Assembly (NCBI RefSeq): GCF_014645515.1
Contig: NZ_BMLW01000003.1
Span: 186,001 to 250,000, forward strand
Length of the DNA: 64,000 nucleotides
Direction of reading: 5' to 3'
From: Oceanobacillus neutriphilus
GTDB lineage: Bacteria; Bacillota; Bacilli; Bacillales; Amphibacillaceae
Below are positions 25,460 through 34,090 of this stretch, in pieces. The notes beneath the pieces were generated by a model. That model saw nothing but the letters and a program-made list of their open reading frames with translations, made no database searches and was not told the origin of the DNA. The translations under genes were made by a program, and so were the position numbers. Within the stretch, counting starts at the first letter, position 1; every line of letters begins with the position of its first letter.

Positions 25460-26799
25460 GACGACTCACCACCTTGCATATGCTCCAAATCCTTTTCTAC
25501 AGGATTTTTTCGGAACATGTAGCTTAATACAACAACTGTGCCGACCCCGAGAATAAAGTAAAGGACTGCAAATAACACAAACATCCAACCAACGTAGTCA
25601 CTGGTTGTAGCGGCATCCTCAATCGTCATCAGACCTCTCAAAATCCAAGGCTGACGGCCGACTTCGGCCATCCACCAGCCGGCTTCGATTGCCAGGAAGG
25701 ACAGCGGTCCGCCTGCAACAATCAGCCAGCGGTACCATGTTTTTTCAACGAAAGCCCATTTTCTCCGCATTCCAAACCAGTAAAGCAGAGATAAGGCAAT
25801 CATAAACATTCCAATGGTTACCATCGTATCAAAGAAATAATGGATAACGAGCGGAGGCTGTTCATCAGCCGGAAACTCCTCCAGCCCAATTACTTCTGAA
25901 TTCGGCAGACCATGTGCAAGGATACTTAACGCATAAGGAACATGCAGAGCATATTTGGCTTCATTATCTTCTCCCAGCACTCCCCACATTACCAGCGGTG
26001 CTTCCGTCGTTGTTTCAAAATGCCATTCAGCGGCGGCCAGCTTCTCAGGCTGATAAGCTGCTAAGTATTTACCAGAAAGATCCCCGATTAAAGCTGTTGC
26101 AACTGCAAAAATTAAACCAATCTTCATGGCCATATGCAATGATTTTTTGTGGTATTCCTGATTTTTCTTCTGAAGCAGCCGGAATGCTGCGATAGCAGCA
26201 AACATAAAGGCGATGGTCATATAGGCTGTAGATACCACATGGGCAACCTTCGTCGGCATGGATACAGTGAACATGGCAAGCAGCGGATTCGCATTGACAA
26301 GCTCTCCGTCAATGATATCAAAGCCTGCAGGACTGTTCATAAATGAGTTCACTACGGTAATAAAATAAGCCGACATTCCGCCGCCGACAGCTACCGGAAT
26401 TAATAAAAGCAAGTGTTTTTTCGGGTTATCAAACCGATCCCAAGTATATAAATAAATTCCTAAGAAAATGGCTTCAAAGAAAAAGGCGAATACTTCCATA
26501 AATAATGGCATGGCAATGATATTTCCTGCTAATTCCATAAAGCTTGGCCAAAGCAGAGATAATTGAAGGCCGATGATGGTACCTGTTACTACCCCGACGG
26601 CAACGGTAACAACAAATCCTTTCGCCCAGCGTCTTGCCATCAACAGATAATGATTATCGTTGTTTTTAATCCCGATCCACTGTGCAATCATAATCATCAA
26701 AGGAACACCGACACCGATTGTGGCATAAATAATATGAAATGATAGTGTCAACAGCGTCAGCATCCTGCTGGCATATGCCGGATCTTCAAATAAGGTCAT
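25456..26799 (-). CDS. cydA: Cytochrome bd quinol oxidase subunit I
   Basis: A 447-residue integral membrane protein that carries haems b558, b595 and d, oxidises quinol and reduces oxygen to water. The length, shorter than the roughly 520 of Escherichia coli, indicates the short Q-loop type of Bacillaceae. Visible features: DPAYASRMLTLLTLSFHIIYA with haem ligand His at residue 17-18 region, EVFAFFFEAIFLGIYLYTWDR, VNSFMNSPAGF and GRQPWILRGLMTIEDAAT. The ATG follows AAGGAGG. Upstream there is only repeat R2-B, so its promoter is likely beyond or inside that repeat. Confidence 0.97.
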   Translation of the reverse strand: MTLFEDPAYASRMLTLLTLSFHIIYATIGVGVPLMIMIAQWIGIKNNDNHYLLMARRWAKGFVVTVAVGVVTGTIIGLQLSLLWPSFMELAGNIIAMPLFMEVFAFFFEAIFLGIYLYTWDRFDNPKKHLLLLIPVAVGGGMSAYFITVVNSFMNSPAGFDIIDGELVNANPLLAMFTVSMPTKVAHVVSTAYMTIAFMFAAIAAFRLLQKKNQEYHKKSLHMAMKIGLIFAVATALIGDLSGKYLAAYQPEKLAAAEWHFETTTEAPLVMWGVLGEDNEAKYALHVPYALSILAHGLPNSEVIGLEEFPADEQPPLVIHYFFDTMVTIGMFMIALSLLYWFGMRRKWAFVEKTWYRWLIVAGGPLSFLAIEAGWWMAEVGRQPWILRGLMTIEDAATTSDYVGWMFVLFAVLYFILGVGTVVVLSYMFRKNPVEKDLEHMQGGESS

Positions 26800-26824
26800 G
26801 GGTTAACCTCCTTTATGTATTTTT

Positions 26825-27223
26825 TTAAAGAATAAGAAAGTAAAAAATGCTGGCGATAGCCGCTCCAGCGGTTTTCATGGGGTGAGTAATCGCAACCCCA
26901 GAAATACACTACGCTTTCCGCGGGCTTGAACTCAGCCTCCTCGAAAAAAGAAGTTAACTTTTTTCCTGCGGGGTCTTCATCCTGCGCATTCCCACAGAAG
27001 TCTCCGTGTATTTCTTCCGCTAGAATTAGCTTTATTTCTTTGTGAAAACGCAACAGGTGAAGACCCCGCAAAAAGCGGTTTTCTTCCGAGGAGGCTGAAC
27101 GTTGCCAGCGGAAAGCGACTTCCTGGGACTGGGACTGCGATTACTCGTCCCATCGAAAACCGTCGCAGCGGACATCTCCTTAGCAAGAACACCAGTATTT
27201 TAAAGGCCAAGTGATTTTTCTTG
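26825..27223. repeat. Intergenic composite repeat R2, copy B (in the cydA leader region)
   Basis: Same ends and order as copies A and C: TTAAAGAATAAGAAAGT at the left and CACCAGTATTTTAAAG then CCAAGTGATTTTTCTTG at the right. The left module here clearly reads as the reverse complement of the right (CGCTTTCCGCGGGC, CAGCCTCCTCGA, CTGCGGGGTCTTCA against TGAAGACCCCGC, CGAGGAGGCTGA, GCGGAAAGCG). The core is shortened to CTAGAATTAGCTTTATTTCTTTG split over its middle. It fills the space between cydA and the next upstream gene and leaves little room for a native cydA promoter. Confidence 0.85.
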
Positions 27224-27230
27224 AATCTGA

Positions 27231-27260
27231 TCTATATTTTTTAACATTCCCTGTATGCAA
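27231..27260 (-). promoter_or_regulatory. Candidate sigma-A promoter reading through R2-B toward cydA
   Basis: On the minus strand TTGCAT (27255-27260) and TATAGA (27231-27236) are spaced by 18 bp. It is the best promoter-like pair I see between the NRDE gene and cydA, and would give a leader of over 400 nt made of the repeat. It lies within the arms of an inverted repeat (27223-27231 and 27268-27276). Confidence 0.35.
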
Positions 27261-27264
27261 AGAT

Positions 27265-28029
27265 TTAATCAGATTCAATCAAAAATTCATACTGCTGAAA
27301 TATATCCTCCTTATCGTATGTTTTTTCAATAAAAGTTACATTGTCGTGGTGATCAATCAGTAAAATAGTAGATGCTCTGGTGCCATACTCAGGTGTTTCG
27401 ATAAAGATAGAGGATAATGCTTTTTCTAAATCCGTTCGAATCCCTGTCCGGGGCAGAAATTTATCATCAGCCTGTGTCCTGTTTTTCAGACTGTCCAATA
27501 AATTTTCTGTTTGTATTACTGTGTGGGACTGTATATAATCCGCCAGCTCATTTTTTGAACGTTCGACTTTCGGCCAGGGCGTATTAAGTGTATCGTTACT
27601 TAATCCATAAACACCTGCTTTTATTTCAGAGCCCTGATTATACACATTATTATAGTGATACAGCGTATCTTTGTCACCGAAAAGAATGTTATATCCAGAG
27701 TAGTTATGACGATTTTTTGAAAGGTGGTCCAAAAACGTTTTGCCGTCAATATTCTGTAACAAAAAATTCACCGGAAGTTCACCGCGGGAAAGAGTCTTAA
27801 TTTCTGGAAGGCCGGGGTCCCGGTAGTTTGTGACCGCAGCGAATTTTCCCTGCTTTGAAACCGCCAGCCAAGTTCCATGCTGCAGCAAATCTCTTCCACC
27901 AAGAATGTCAGGCTTGTCCTTCCAAAAACCTGCGGGAAGTGTAGGTCTGTTATAAAACTCATCCCGGTTACTGAGCAAAATCAATTTGTATTTCGGATGG
28001 GTGTGGTAAGCAAAGGTAATTAAGCACAT
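27265..28029 (-). CDS. NRDE/TANGO2-family protein
   Basis: I start at the ATG at 28029 because the family begins Met-Cys and this gives MCLITFAYHTHPKYKLILLS; it also follows GGGAGGAG. The in-frame ATG 33 bp upstream precedes the binding site. The 254-residue protein has the eponymous SNRDEFYNRPT motif (residues 21-31), GGRDLLQHGTWLAVSK and FAAVTNYRD. Human TANGO2 relatives have been linked to haem and lipid handling; the bacterial role is unknown. Being next to the cytochrome bd genes is suggestive only. Confidence 0.88.
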   Translation of the reverse strand: MCLITFAYHTHPKYKLILLSNRDEFYNRPTLPAGFWKDKPDILGGRDLLQHGTWLAVSKQGKFAAVTNYRDPGLPEIKTLSRGELPVNFLLQNIDGKTFLDHLSKNRHNYSGYNILFGDKDTLYHYNNVYNQGSEIKAGVYGLSNDTLNTPWPKVERSKNELADYIQSHTVIQTENLLDSLKNRTQADDKFLPRTGIRTDLEKALSSIFIETPEYGTRASTILLIDHHDNVTFIEKTYDKEDIFQQYEFLIESD

Positions 28030-28145
28030 GGAGCGTAAACTCCTCCCTCTATATAAATTCAACAGCTATTGTTGTATTAAGTATACTTTTCTGATATTTT
28101 AGAATCAATCTTATCGCATTCAAAGAGTGAAGATGTATTTTCCTA

Positions 28146-28174
28146 TTGACAACTAGAAAAATTCTGCTAATAAT
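28146..28174 (+). promoter_or_regulatory. Sigma-A promoter of the T-box-proBA transcript
   Basis: A perfect -35 TTGACA (28146-28151), a 17-bp spacer and AATAAT (28169-28174) precede the T-box leader. Confidence 0.75.
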
Positions 28175-28180
28175 TAATAT

Positions 28181-28487
28181 CAATACATTGAACGTTATGG
28201 AAGGACCAGTAAGTAAGCCATCACAATGTCAGAGATGGAATCGGAGGATAAGTTACTTGCTTTTATCCGATGCTGCGAGATTCCTCATTGCTGATTTACC
28301 GAACCTGTCTTCATCAGTCTTATGCAAACATAAGCGTTCCCCAAACGTTATCATGGGATAAGTGAAATACAATTCTTATAAAGGATGTTCAAGCATACTT
28401 TTAATGTTGTATTTAAGTTGTGGTGGTACCGCGGAAGTAAACTCTTTCGTCCCTTCGTTTTTACTGGGGATGGAGGGGTTTTTTCAT
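28181..28487 (+). promoter_or_regulatory. T-box leader (proline-responsive) controlling proBA
   Basis: The conserved T-box sequence TGGTACCGCGG is at 28424-28434. It is followed by the leader terminator at 28441-28487 (CTTTCGTCCC region pairing with GGGGATGGAGGGG, then six T). In the 5' stem I the 3' side reads GAACCTG at 28301-28307: a GAA followed by CCT, fitting the specifier-loop arrangement with a proline codon, and an AGTA element (28210-28213) lies on the 5' side. Uncharged tRNA-Pro would stabilise the antiterminator and allow transcription of proB and proA. Confidence 0.9.
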
Positions 28488-28528
28488 TTCCTGTGGAATG
28501 TTTATAGATTGTGAAAGGTGGAATAACA

Positions 28529-29647
28529 ATGGCAGCAAAACGTATTGTCGTTAAAATAGGCAGCAGCTCATTAACGAATACACATGGGGAAATTGATATG
28601 CAGCAGCTGGAGGACCATGTGCATGCGCTGGCCCTGCTTCATAAGAGTAATATGGAAGTGATACTCGTTTCCTCAGGAGCAATAGCTGCAGGTTTTAAAC
28701 AATTAGGCTATTCTTCAAGACCGGTTACACAAAAAGGGAAGCAGGCAGCTGCAGCGGTTGGCCAGGGATTACTTATTCAAACCTATATGGAAAAATTAAA
28801 GGAATATGGTATTACTGCTGCCCAGATACTTTTGACAAGAAGTGATTTTTCGGATCAGGGACGATATAGGAATGCTTATGCCACGATGGAAGAATTGCTG
28901 GAACGGCGGGTTATCCCGATTATTAATGAAAATGATACGATTGCCATTGATGAACTGACATTTGGAGATAATGATATGCTTTCAGCTTTAGTGAGCGGTT
29001 TAATTCATGCAGATCATTTAATCATTTTAACGGATATCAATGGAATATATGATAAAAATCCAAATAGGCACCCGGATGCAGCACGTTATGACCATTTAAT
29101 GAAGCTTAGTACAGAACTGATTGAACAGACAGATGCAACAGGCTCCAAAGTCGGAACAGGCGGTATGAAATCGAAGCTGATGGCAGCTAAAATGGCATCT
29201 TCGGTAGGCATTCCAGTATTTGTCGGAAGTGGATACGGGAAAGAAAAGCTTGCTGAGATTTTAAAAGGTGAGGGGGACGGTACCTATATTGATAGTGAAA
29301 GGCAAGCCCATTTACCGGCAAATAAACAATGGATTTCCCTGCATTCACAACTTGATGGCAGGTTAGTAATAGATGAAGGAGCAGAAAAAGCCTTAATGCA
29401 TCATGGCAGCAGCCTGCTTTCTCCTGGTATTACAGCGGTAGAAGGATATTTTGCAAAAGGGGATGTTGTCGAGGTTTATGGAAAGTCTGCTTTATTAGGA
29501 AGAGGTCAGGTGAAATGTTCCTCAGAAGAATTAGAAGCTGTTATGAAATTACGGGAATCAACCTATATTCACACGGTACCGACTATTGAAGTGATCCACC
29601 GTGACAATTGGGTATCATTTGAGACAATGAAAGGAGAATTGACATGA
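28529..29647 (+). CDS. proB: Glutamate 5-kinase
   Basis: First step of proline synthesis: ATP-dependent phosphorylation of glutamate. I start at the ATG at 28529, seven bases after GAAAGGTGG; the GTG 18 bp upstream overlaps the binding site. The 372-residue product has the amino-acid-kinase domain ([14 protein letters not shown] at the N terminus, [20 protein letters not shown] around residue 130, [15 protein letters not shown] around residue 208) and a C-terminal PUA domain (about residues 275-365, [18 protein letters not shown]). It overlaps proA by four bases. Confidence 0.97.
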   Translation: MAAKRIVVKIGSSSLTNTHGEIDMQQLEDHVHALALLHKSNMEVILVSSGAIAAGFKQLGYSSRPVTQKGKQAAAAVGQGLLIQTYMEKLKEYGITAAQILLTRSDFSDQGRYRNAYATMEELLERRVIPIINENDTIAIDELTFGDNDMLSALVSGLIHADHLIILTDINGIYDKNPNRHPDAARYDHLMKLSTELIEQTDATGSKVGTGGMKSKLMAAKMASSVGIPVFVGSGYGKEKLAEILKGEGDGTYIDSERQAHLPANKQWISLHSQLDGRLVIDEGAEKALMHHGSSLLSPGITAVEGYFAKGDVVEVYGKSALLGRGQVKCSSEELEAVMKLRESTYIHTVPTIEVIHRDNWVSFETMKGELT

Positions 29648-30891
29648 GTGAAGTAATTGAAAAAGGTAAACTTGCCAAAAAAGCCAGCTATCAAATTGGG
29701 ATATGCACAACAGAGGAAAAGAATAATGCATTATTAAAAATCGCCGATGGGCTGAGAGCAAATGAAAAAGCGATTCTTGCTGCAAATCATCTGGACATCC
29801 AGGCTGGGAGAGAGAAAGGATTATCCGAGTCACTGCTTGACCGTGTCGAGCTGACGAAGGAGCGAATTCACGATATTGCAGATGCTATTCTGCAAATTAT
29901 CGATTTGGCGGACCCGATTGGTGAAGTCCTTGAAACGATTGAGAAGGATAACGGTTTAAAAATAGTCAATACACGAGTTCCTATCGGCGTTGTCGGTATG
30001 ATTTATGAAGCAAGACCTAATGTTACGGTTGATGCAGCAACGCTTGCGATAAAGACAGGAAATGCCATCATTTTAAGAGGCAGCTCCTCTGCGATTCATT
30101 CCAATTTAGCAATTGTAAAAGTAATTCATGAAGCAATGGCAGAAAGTGCAGTAATTCCTGATTCGGTTCAGTTAATAGAAGATACAAGCAGAGAAACAGC
30201 GGGAGAGCTTTTCCGTTTAAATGATTATCTTGATGTGCTTATCCCGCGCGGAGGAAAAAATCTGATTGACACAGTTGTCAGAGAATCCCGGGTGCCTGTT
30301 ATTGAAACCGGAGCTGGAAATTGCCATGTCTTTATTGATGATACTGCAAACTTTGAGATGGCAAAAGAAATCACTTTAAATGCCAAGCTGCAGCGCCCGT
30401 CTGTATGTAATGCTATTGAATCTCTGCTGATTCAGTCGGATTGGTTTGATAAATACGGAAATGATCTGATTTCTTCTCTGATTGAGAATGGCATCACGGT
30501 ACATGGAGATGAACGGGTTTTTGAAGAAATTCCTTTTGTCCAGCCTGCAACAGAAGCGGATTGGGAAACAGAGTATCTTGGTCTGGAGATTAGTGTAAAA
30601 ACGGTGCAGGATGTATATGAAGCCATCGATCATATTAATACCTATGGTACAAAGCATTCCGAAGCCATTATTACAGAGGATGAAAACCATGCTGAAGTTT
30701 TTAAACAAAAAGTAGATGCTACAACGGTATATCATAATGCCTCTACACGTTTTACGGATGGTTTTGAGTTTGGTTTTGGAGCAGAGATTGGAATCAGTAC
30801 ACAGAAACTGCATGCCAGAGGTCCAATGGGGCTAAAAGCTTTAACATCTAATAAATTTATTGTTTCCGGTGACGGACAGATTCGTGAATAA
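29644..30891 (+). CDS. proA: Gamma-glutamyl phosphate reductase
   Basis: Second step of proline synthesis: NADPH-dependent reduction of gamma-glutamyl phosphate to glutamate semialdehyde. The ATG overlaps the proB stop (ATGA). The 415-residue aldehyde-dehydrogenase-like protein shows [17 protein letters not shown] (about residue 117), the catalytic cysteine in [14 protein letters not shown] (about residue 255) and the C-terminal [20 protein letters not shown]. In halotolerant Bacillaceae proline also serves as osmolyte, but the T-box here points to the anabolic route. Confidence 0.97.
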   Translation: MSEVIEKGKLAKKASYQIGICTTEEKNNALLKIADGLRANEKAILAANHLDIQAGREKGLSESLLDRVELTKERIHDIADAILQIIDLADPIGEVLETIEKDNGLKIVNTRVPIGVVGMIYEARPNVTVDAATLAIKTGNAIILRGSSSAIHSNLAIVKVIHEAMAESAVIPDSVQLIEDTSRETAGELFRLNDYLDVLIPRGGKNLIDTVVRESRVPVIETGAGNCHVFIDDTANFEMAKEITLNAKLQRPSVCNAIESLLIQSDWFDKYGNDLISSLIENGITVHGDERVFEEIPFVQPATEADWETEYLGLEISVKTVQDVYEAIDHINTYGTKHSEAIITEDENHAEVFKQKVDATTVYHNASTRFTDGFEFGFGAEIGISTQKLHARGPMGLKALTSNKFIVSGDGQIRE

Positions 30892-30894
30892 GGC

Positions 30895-30930
30895 AAGGGA
30901 AGGGGAGTGAGATATTTCACTTCCCTTTTT
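30895..30930 (+). terminator. Terminator of proBA
   Basis: AAGGGAAG (with GGAGTGA) pairs with TCACTTCCCTT, followed by T residues. Confidence 0.85.
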
Positions 30931-31084
30931 GGGGATTAATAATAGCAGAATACATAAAAATTGATTTTACGAGATGGAAAGCTGCGGGTTCAGTTATTAA
31001 CATCATCCAGCCTCTTTCATTTTGCAAATGCAATAAATCGCGGTAGAATAACAATATAAAAGGTTGTGAAAAGAGAGGTCTGAC

Positions 31085-32035
31085 ATGCTGGAGCAAATAA
31101 CAGATGACATTTACCGCCTCGTTGTCCGCTTTAAAGGGGCAATGGGAGAGGTAAATAGTTATTTAATTAAAGGCGATTATGGCTACACCGTGATTGATAC
31201 AGGAATTGATGCACCAGAAACAAAAGCATTATGGGAACGTGTTCTCAGCAACTATAAAATAGAAAAGCTTGTACTGACACATACACATGAGGATCATATC
31301 GGACTGGCACGGTGGTTTCAGGAAATATATGAAATTCCTGTGTATGTTTCTAAACGCGGTTATGAAGAAATGTGTAAAGGAAGAGATGCAAAAGCCCGTA
31401 AAAATCGGATAAAAGAGTTAATAAAAAAACATGGAGCACCGCCGATTCCTTTAAAAATAAAAGATGAATCTTCTATTTATAAATTTGAGCCGGATGGCTT
31501 TTTTGATGATAATGATGAAATAAGACTCGGTAATCGTTCTTACCAGGCAATTTGGACACCGGGACATGCCCCTGATCATTATTGCTTCTATCAGCCGGAG
31601 ACTGAGATAATGATCATCGGTGACCATGTCTTAAATCATCTCTCACCGGTAATCGGGCTTTGGATGGGGGAAGAGCTGAACCCGATGGAGGATTATTTCT
31701 ATGCACTGGATGTATTGAGGAAATATCCGGTACGACGGGCATTACCCGGTCATGGGGATATAATCGAACATCTGGATGAACGGATAACAGATATTTCGAA
31801 TCGTCATGAAAAAAGAATGAACGAGCTGCTAGAGATTATGGAAAATGAGGAAATGACAGCCTTTAAATTAACGTCGAAAGCATATGGTCCGATGAAAAGT
31901 CTTGCTTTTGCAAGTCAATTTATGGCAACGCTGACCCGATTAATTTATTTAGAAAAACAGTCCAAAATTAAGGTGAAAACAAAGAAAGGGAAGAATTACT
32001 ATGGTCTTCCCGCAAAAGCATTTATAAGTGATTAG
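31085..32035 (+). CDS. Metallo-beta-lactamase-fold hydrolase
   Basis: A 316-residue cytosolic MBL-fold protein with intact metal ligands: THTHEDHIGLARWF (HxHxDH, about residues 60-73), the second-site TPGHAPDHYCFY, GDHVLNH and a C-terminal PGHGDII. The C-terminal helical extension after residue 230 resembles members grouped with hydroxyacylglutathione hydrolase-like or YflN-type proteins. The substrate is unknown. It ends 13 bp before the exonuclease gene, so the two are probably co-transcribed. Confidence 0.88.
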   Translation: MLEQITDDIYRLVVRFKGAMGEVNSYLIKGDYGYTVIDTGIDAPETKALWERVLSNYKIEKLVLTHTHEDHIGLARWFQEIYEIPVYVSKRGYEEMCKGRDAKARKNRIKELIKKHGAPPIPLKIKDESSIYKFEPDGFFDDNDEIRLGNRSYQAIWTPGHAPDHYCFYQPETEIMIIGDHVLNHLSPVIGLWMGEELNPMEDYFYALDVLRKYPVRRALPGHGDIIEHLDERITDISNRHEKRMNELLEIMENEEMTAFKLTSKAYGPMKSLAFASQFMATLTRLIYLEKQSKIKVKTKKGKNYYGLPAKAFISD

Positions 32036-32048
32036 GAGCTGATAAGCG

Positions 32049-32666
32049 ATGAAGTTTGCAGCAATCGATTTTGAAACAGCAAATGAGAAAAGAAACAGCG
32101 CCTGCTCCATAGGAGTTGTCCGTTTCAACGAAAATGAAATCTTTGATGAATATTATTCGCTGATAAATCCGTTAAGTGATTTTCGCAGTATGAATATACG
32201 CATTCATGGAATTCAGGAAGAGGATGTACAGGATGCGCCAAGCTTTAAAGAATTATGGCCGACCCTGCATGAAAAGCTGGAAGGACATATTATTGTCGCG
32301 CATAATGCCAGCTTTGATATGAGTGTATTGCGTCATTCTTTATTAAAATATGATTTGGCACATCCGGACTATGCTTCTTTATGCACTGTGAAAATTTCAC
32401 AGCGTGTATGGCCGTACCTGGAAAACCACCGTTTGCATACCGTCGCTGCATATCATGATATTCCATTGATTCATCACCACGCATTGGAAGATGCGAAGGC
32501 TTCTGCATCCATTTTAATGAAGGCATTGGAAGCCCAGCAGGACGGAGATGCTGAACACTTTTTAGAAAGATGGCTCTCATCAAAAGCAAGTGCACGCCGC
32601 AGTTATCCGAAGACAAGCGGTAAAAGAAAGTCAGGACGTGGATCAACTAAGCTGTTTTTATCCTGA
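32049..32666 (+). CDS. DEDDh 3'-5' exonuclease (DnaQ/epsilon-like)
   Basis: A 205-residue protein with the three exonuclease motifs: ExoI AIDFETANEKRNSACS (Asp and Glu at residues 6 and 8), ExoII HNASFDMSVLRH near residue 84, and ExoIII HHALEDAKAS near residue 141, whose histidine five residues before the aspartate marks the DEDDh class. The C-terminal tail is basic (GKRKSGRGSTKLF). Such stand-alone proteins act in DNA repair or RNA trimming. Co-transcribed with the MBL-fold gene by spacing. Confidence 0.88.
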   Translation: MKFAAIDFETANEKRNSACSIGVVRFNENEIFDEYYSLINPLSDFRSMNIRIHGIQEEDVQDAPSFKELWPTLHEKLEGHIIVAHNASFDMSVLRHSLLKYDLAHPDYASLCTVKISQRVWPYLENHRLHTVAAYHDIPLIHHHALEDAKASASILMKALEAQQDGDAEHFLERWLSSKASARRSYPKTSGKRKSGRGSTKLFLS

Positions 32667-32798
32667 TAAAAAGCTTCAGGATAATCTATATATGAAGTAT
32701 CACATGCATATTATTTCTGGTTAATTAATAAGGAATTGAGAGAGTGTGAATAGTACTTCTTAACTTTTTAACAAGAAAAAATTAGGCTATCCTTATCA

Positions 32799-32827
32799 TT
32801 GCGTATTTTAGAAAAAAGGCGTATTAT
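32799..32827 (+). promoter_or_regulatory. Sigma-A promoter of an orphan structured RNA
   Basis: TTGCGT (32799-32804), a 17-bp spacer and TATTAT (32822-32827) form a good sigma-A promoter, predicting a transcript start near 32834, directly before the structured region. Confidence 0.7.
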
Positions 32828-32833
32828 ATTAAC

Positions 32834-33070
32834 TACAAGCTACGTTGTTCGTATCAATAAAAGTTTTAACCTCTAAAGTTGGAATAGGGAGTTTTACATT
32901 GAAATTGAAATGTCGAGCCGTCATAAAGGAATGGAAGACAGGAAGGTTTCTGCGGACACCCACTTTGCGAAGTGGTGGTTTAAAACTTTTTATTGCATGG
33001 TACGGCAAATGTGGCCTGTGTACATAATTTATATCCAGTCCCGATAGCGTTAACGCTATCGGGACTTTAA
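32834..33070 (+). ncRNA. Candidate structured RNA of about 235 nt, no family assigned
   Basis: From the predicted start near 32834 the sequence folds by eye into a closing stem, CAATAAAAGTTTTAACC (32855-32871) against GGTTTAAAACTTTTTATTG (32977-32995), which encloses hairpins ACATT/AATGT (32896-32913) and CCACTTTGCGAAGTGG (32960-32975). It ends in a perfect 15-bp terminal hairpin at 33037-33066 followed by TTTAATGTTT. A 60-codon frame through it has no ribosome binding site. It may be a stand-alone small RNA, or a riboswitch-like leader for the short-chain dehydrogenase gene starting at 33163. It does not match the T-box, purine, SAM, FMN, lysine, glmS or SRP patterns I know; 6S RNA cannot be excluded by eye. 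Confidence 0.6.
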
Positions 33071-33162
33071 TGTTTGAAGCAATGTAATGTGTATTCTTAT
33101 CTAAGTTGGGAAGAATATTGCTTAATGAATTTTAGCTGTAGAACAGAAGGGAAGTAATGGAA

Positions 33163-33912
33163 ATGGCAAATAGATTTGATGAAAAAATAGTGATTGTAAC
33201 TGGAGCAGCAAGTGGTATTGGAGAGGCGACTGCTGTAAAATTTGCTGAACAGGGCGCCAGTGTAGTTCTCTCTGATATGTCAGAGAATGGGGAAAAGCTG
33301 TCAGAAAAATTGAATCAAAAAGGATTTGAGACAACTTTTATCAAAACGGATGTGACAAACGAAGAGGATGTCAAAAAATTAGTGCATGAAACAGTTGCTA
33401 AATATGGACGGTTAGATGTAGTGTTTGCAAATGCCGGAATCGGTAACAGTACCATTCTGCATGAATTGTCTCTGGAAGCCTGGCAAAAAGTGATTGATGT
33501 GAATTTAACTGGTGTATTTTTAACGAACAAGTATGCAATTGAACAAATGCTGAAACAGGAAAGCGGCGGAGCAATTGTAAATAATGACTCGATTCATGGT
33601 TTTGTCGGTAAAGCAGGTGTGAGCGCCTATGCTGCTGCAAAGGGCGGCGTAAAGCTGTTAACACAAACGGCAACAGCGGAATATGCAGCTAAAGGAATCC
33701 GTGTGAATAATGTAAACCCGGGCTATATTGATACCCCATTATTAAAAGACGCTCCGGATGAAGCGAAGCAGGATCTGATAAAGCTCCATCCAATTGGCCG
33801 GCTTGGCAAACCGGAAGAAGTCGCAAATGCTGTTCTATTCTTAGCTAGTGATGAAGCTTCCTTTATTACAGGTTCAAGTTTGCTGGTTGATGGCGGCTAT
33901 ACAAGTATATAA
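33163..33912 (+). CDS. Short-chain dehydrogenase/reductase
   Basis: A 249-residue classical SDR using NAD(P). I start at the ATG at 33163 because the first ATG (33157) is only a few bases from AAGGGAAG. Visible: cofactor loop TGAASGIGE (residues 11-19), NAG near residue 87, catalytic serine in NNDSIHGF and YAAAKGG catalytic pair near residue 155, and the C-terminal ASFITGSSLLVDGGYTS. An acidic residue at the end of beta-2 (VVLSDMSEN) favours NAD over NADP. The substrate is unknown. The structured RNA upstream may be its leader. Confidence 0.9.
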   Translation: MANRFDEKIVIVTGAASGIGEATAVKFAEQGASVVLSDMSENGEKLSEKLNQKGFETTFIKTDVTNEEDVKKLVHETVAKYGRLDVVFANAGIGNSTILHELSLEAWQKVIDVNLTGVFLTNKYAIEQMLKQESGGAIVNNDSIHGFVGKAGVSAYAAAKGGVKLLTQTATAEYAAKGIRVNNVNPGYIDTPLLKDAPDEAKQDLIKLHPIGRLGKPEEVANAVLFLASDEASFITGSSLLVDGGYTSI

Positions 33913-33917
33913 TATAA

Positions 33918-33955
33918 ACAAAAAAATCTCCTGATATTGGGAGGTTTTTTTGTTT
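33918..33955 (+). terminator. Terminator of the SDR gene
   Basis: AAAAAAATCTCC and GGGAGGTTTTTTT bracket a short loop. Confidence 0.9.
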
Positions 33956-34090
33956 GAAAAAGACATGTATCAAACGAGATGGAATCTGCCCCCAGAGTCA
34001 TTTACCGTAAAATTGAAAAGGAAAGACCGTTATGTTAATGTTATTTTCATAGTTAATAATTTTCAGTAAATTTAAAGGGGGTAGTATATT

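Noticed and set aside
30376-30813. 145-codon minus-strand frame opposite proA
   Set aside because: Antisense shadow of proA with high Cys/Phe/Ile content and no start signal.
32659-32683. TATCCTGA/TCAGGATA hairpin after the DEDDh exonuclease as a terminator
   Set aside because: The stem is good but no T tract follows, so I did not list it as a rho-independent terminator.
32845-33027. 60-codon frame over the structured RNA
   Set aside because: No ribosome binding site before its TTG, and the sequence is accounted for by paired stems.
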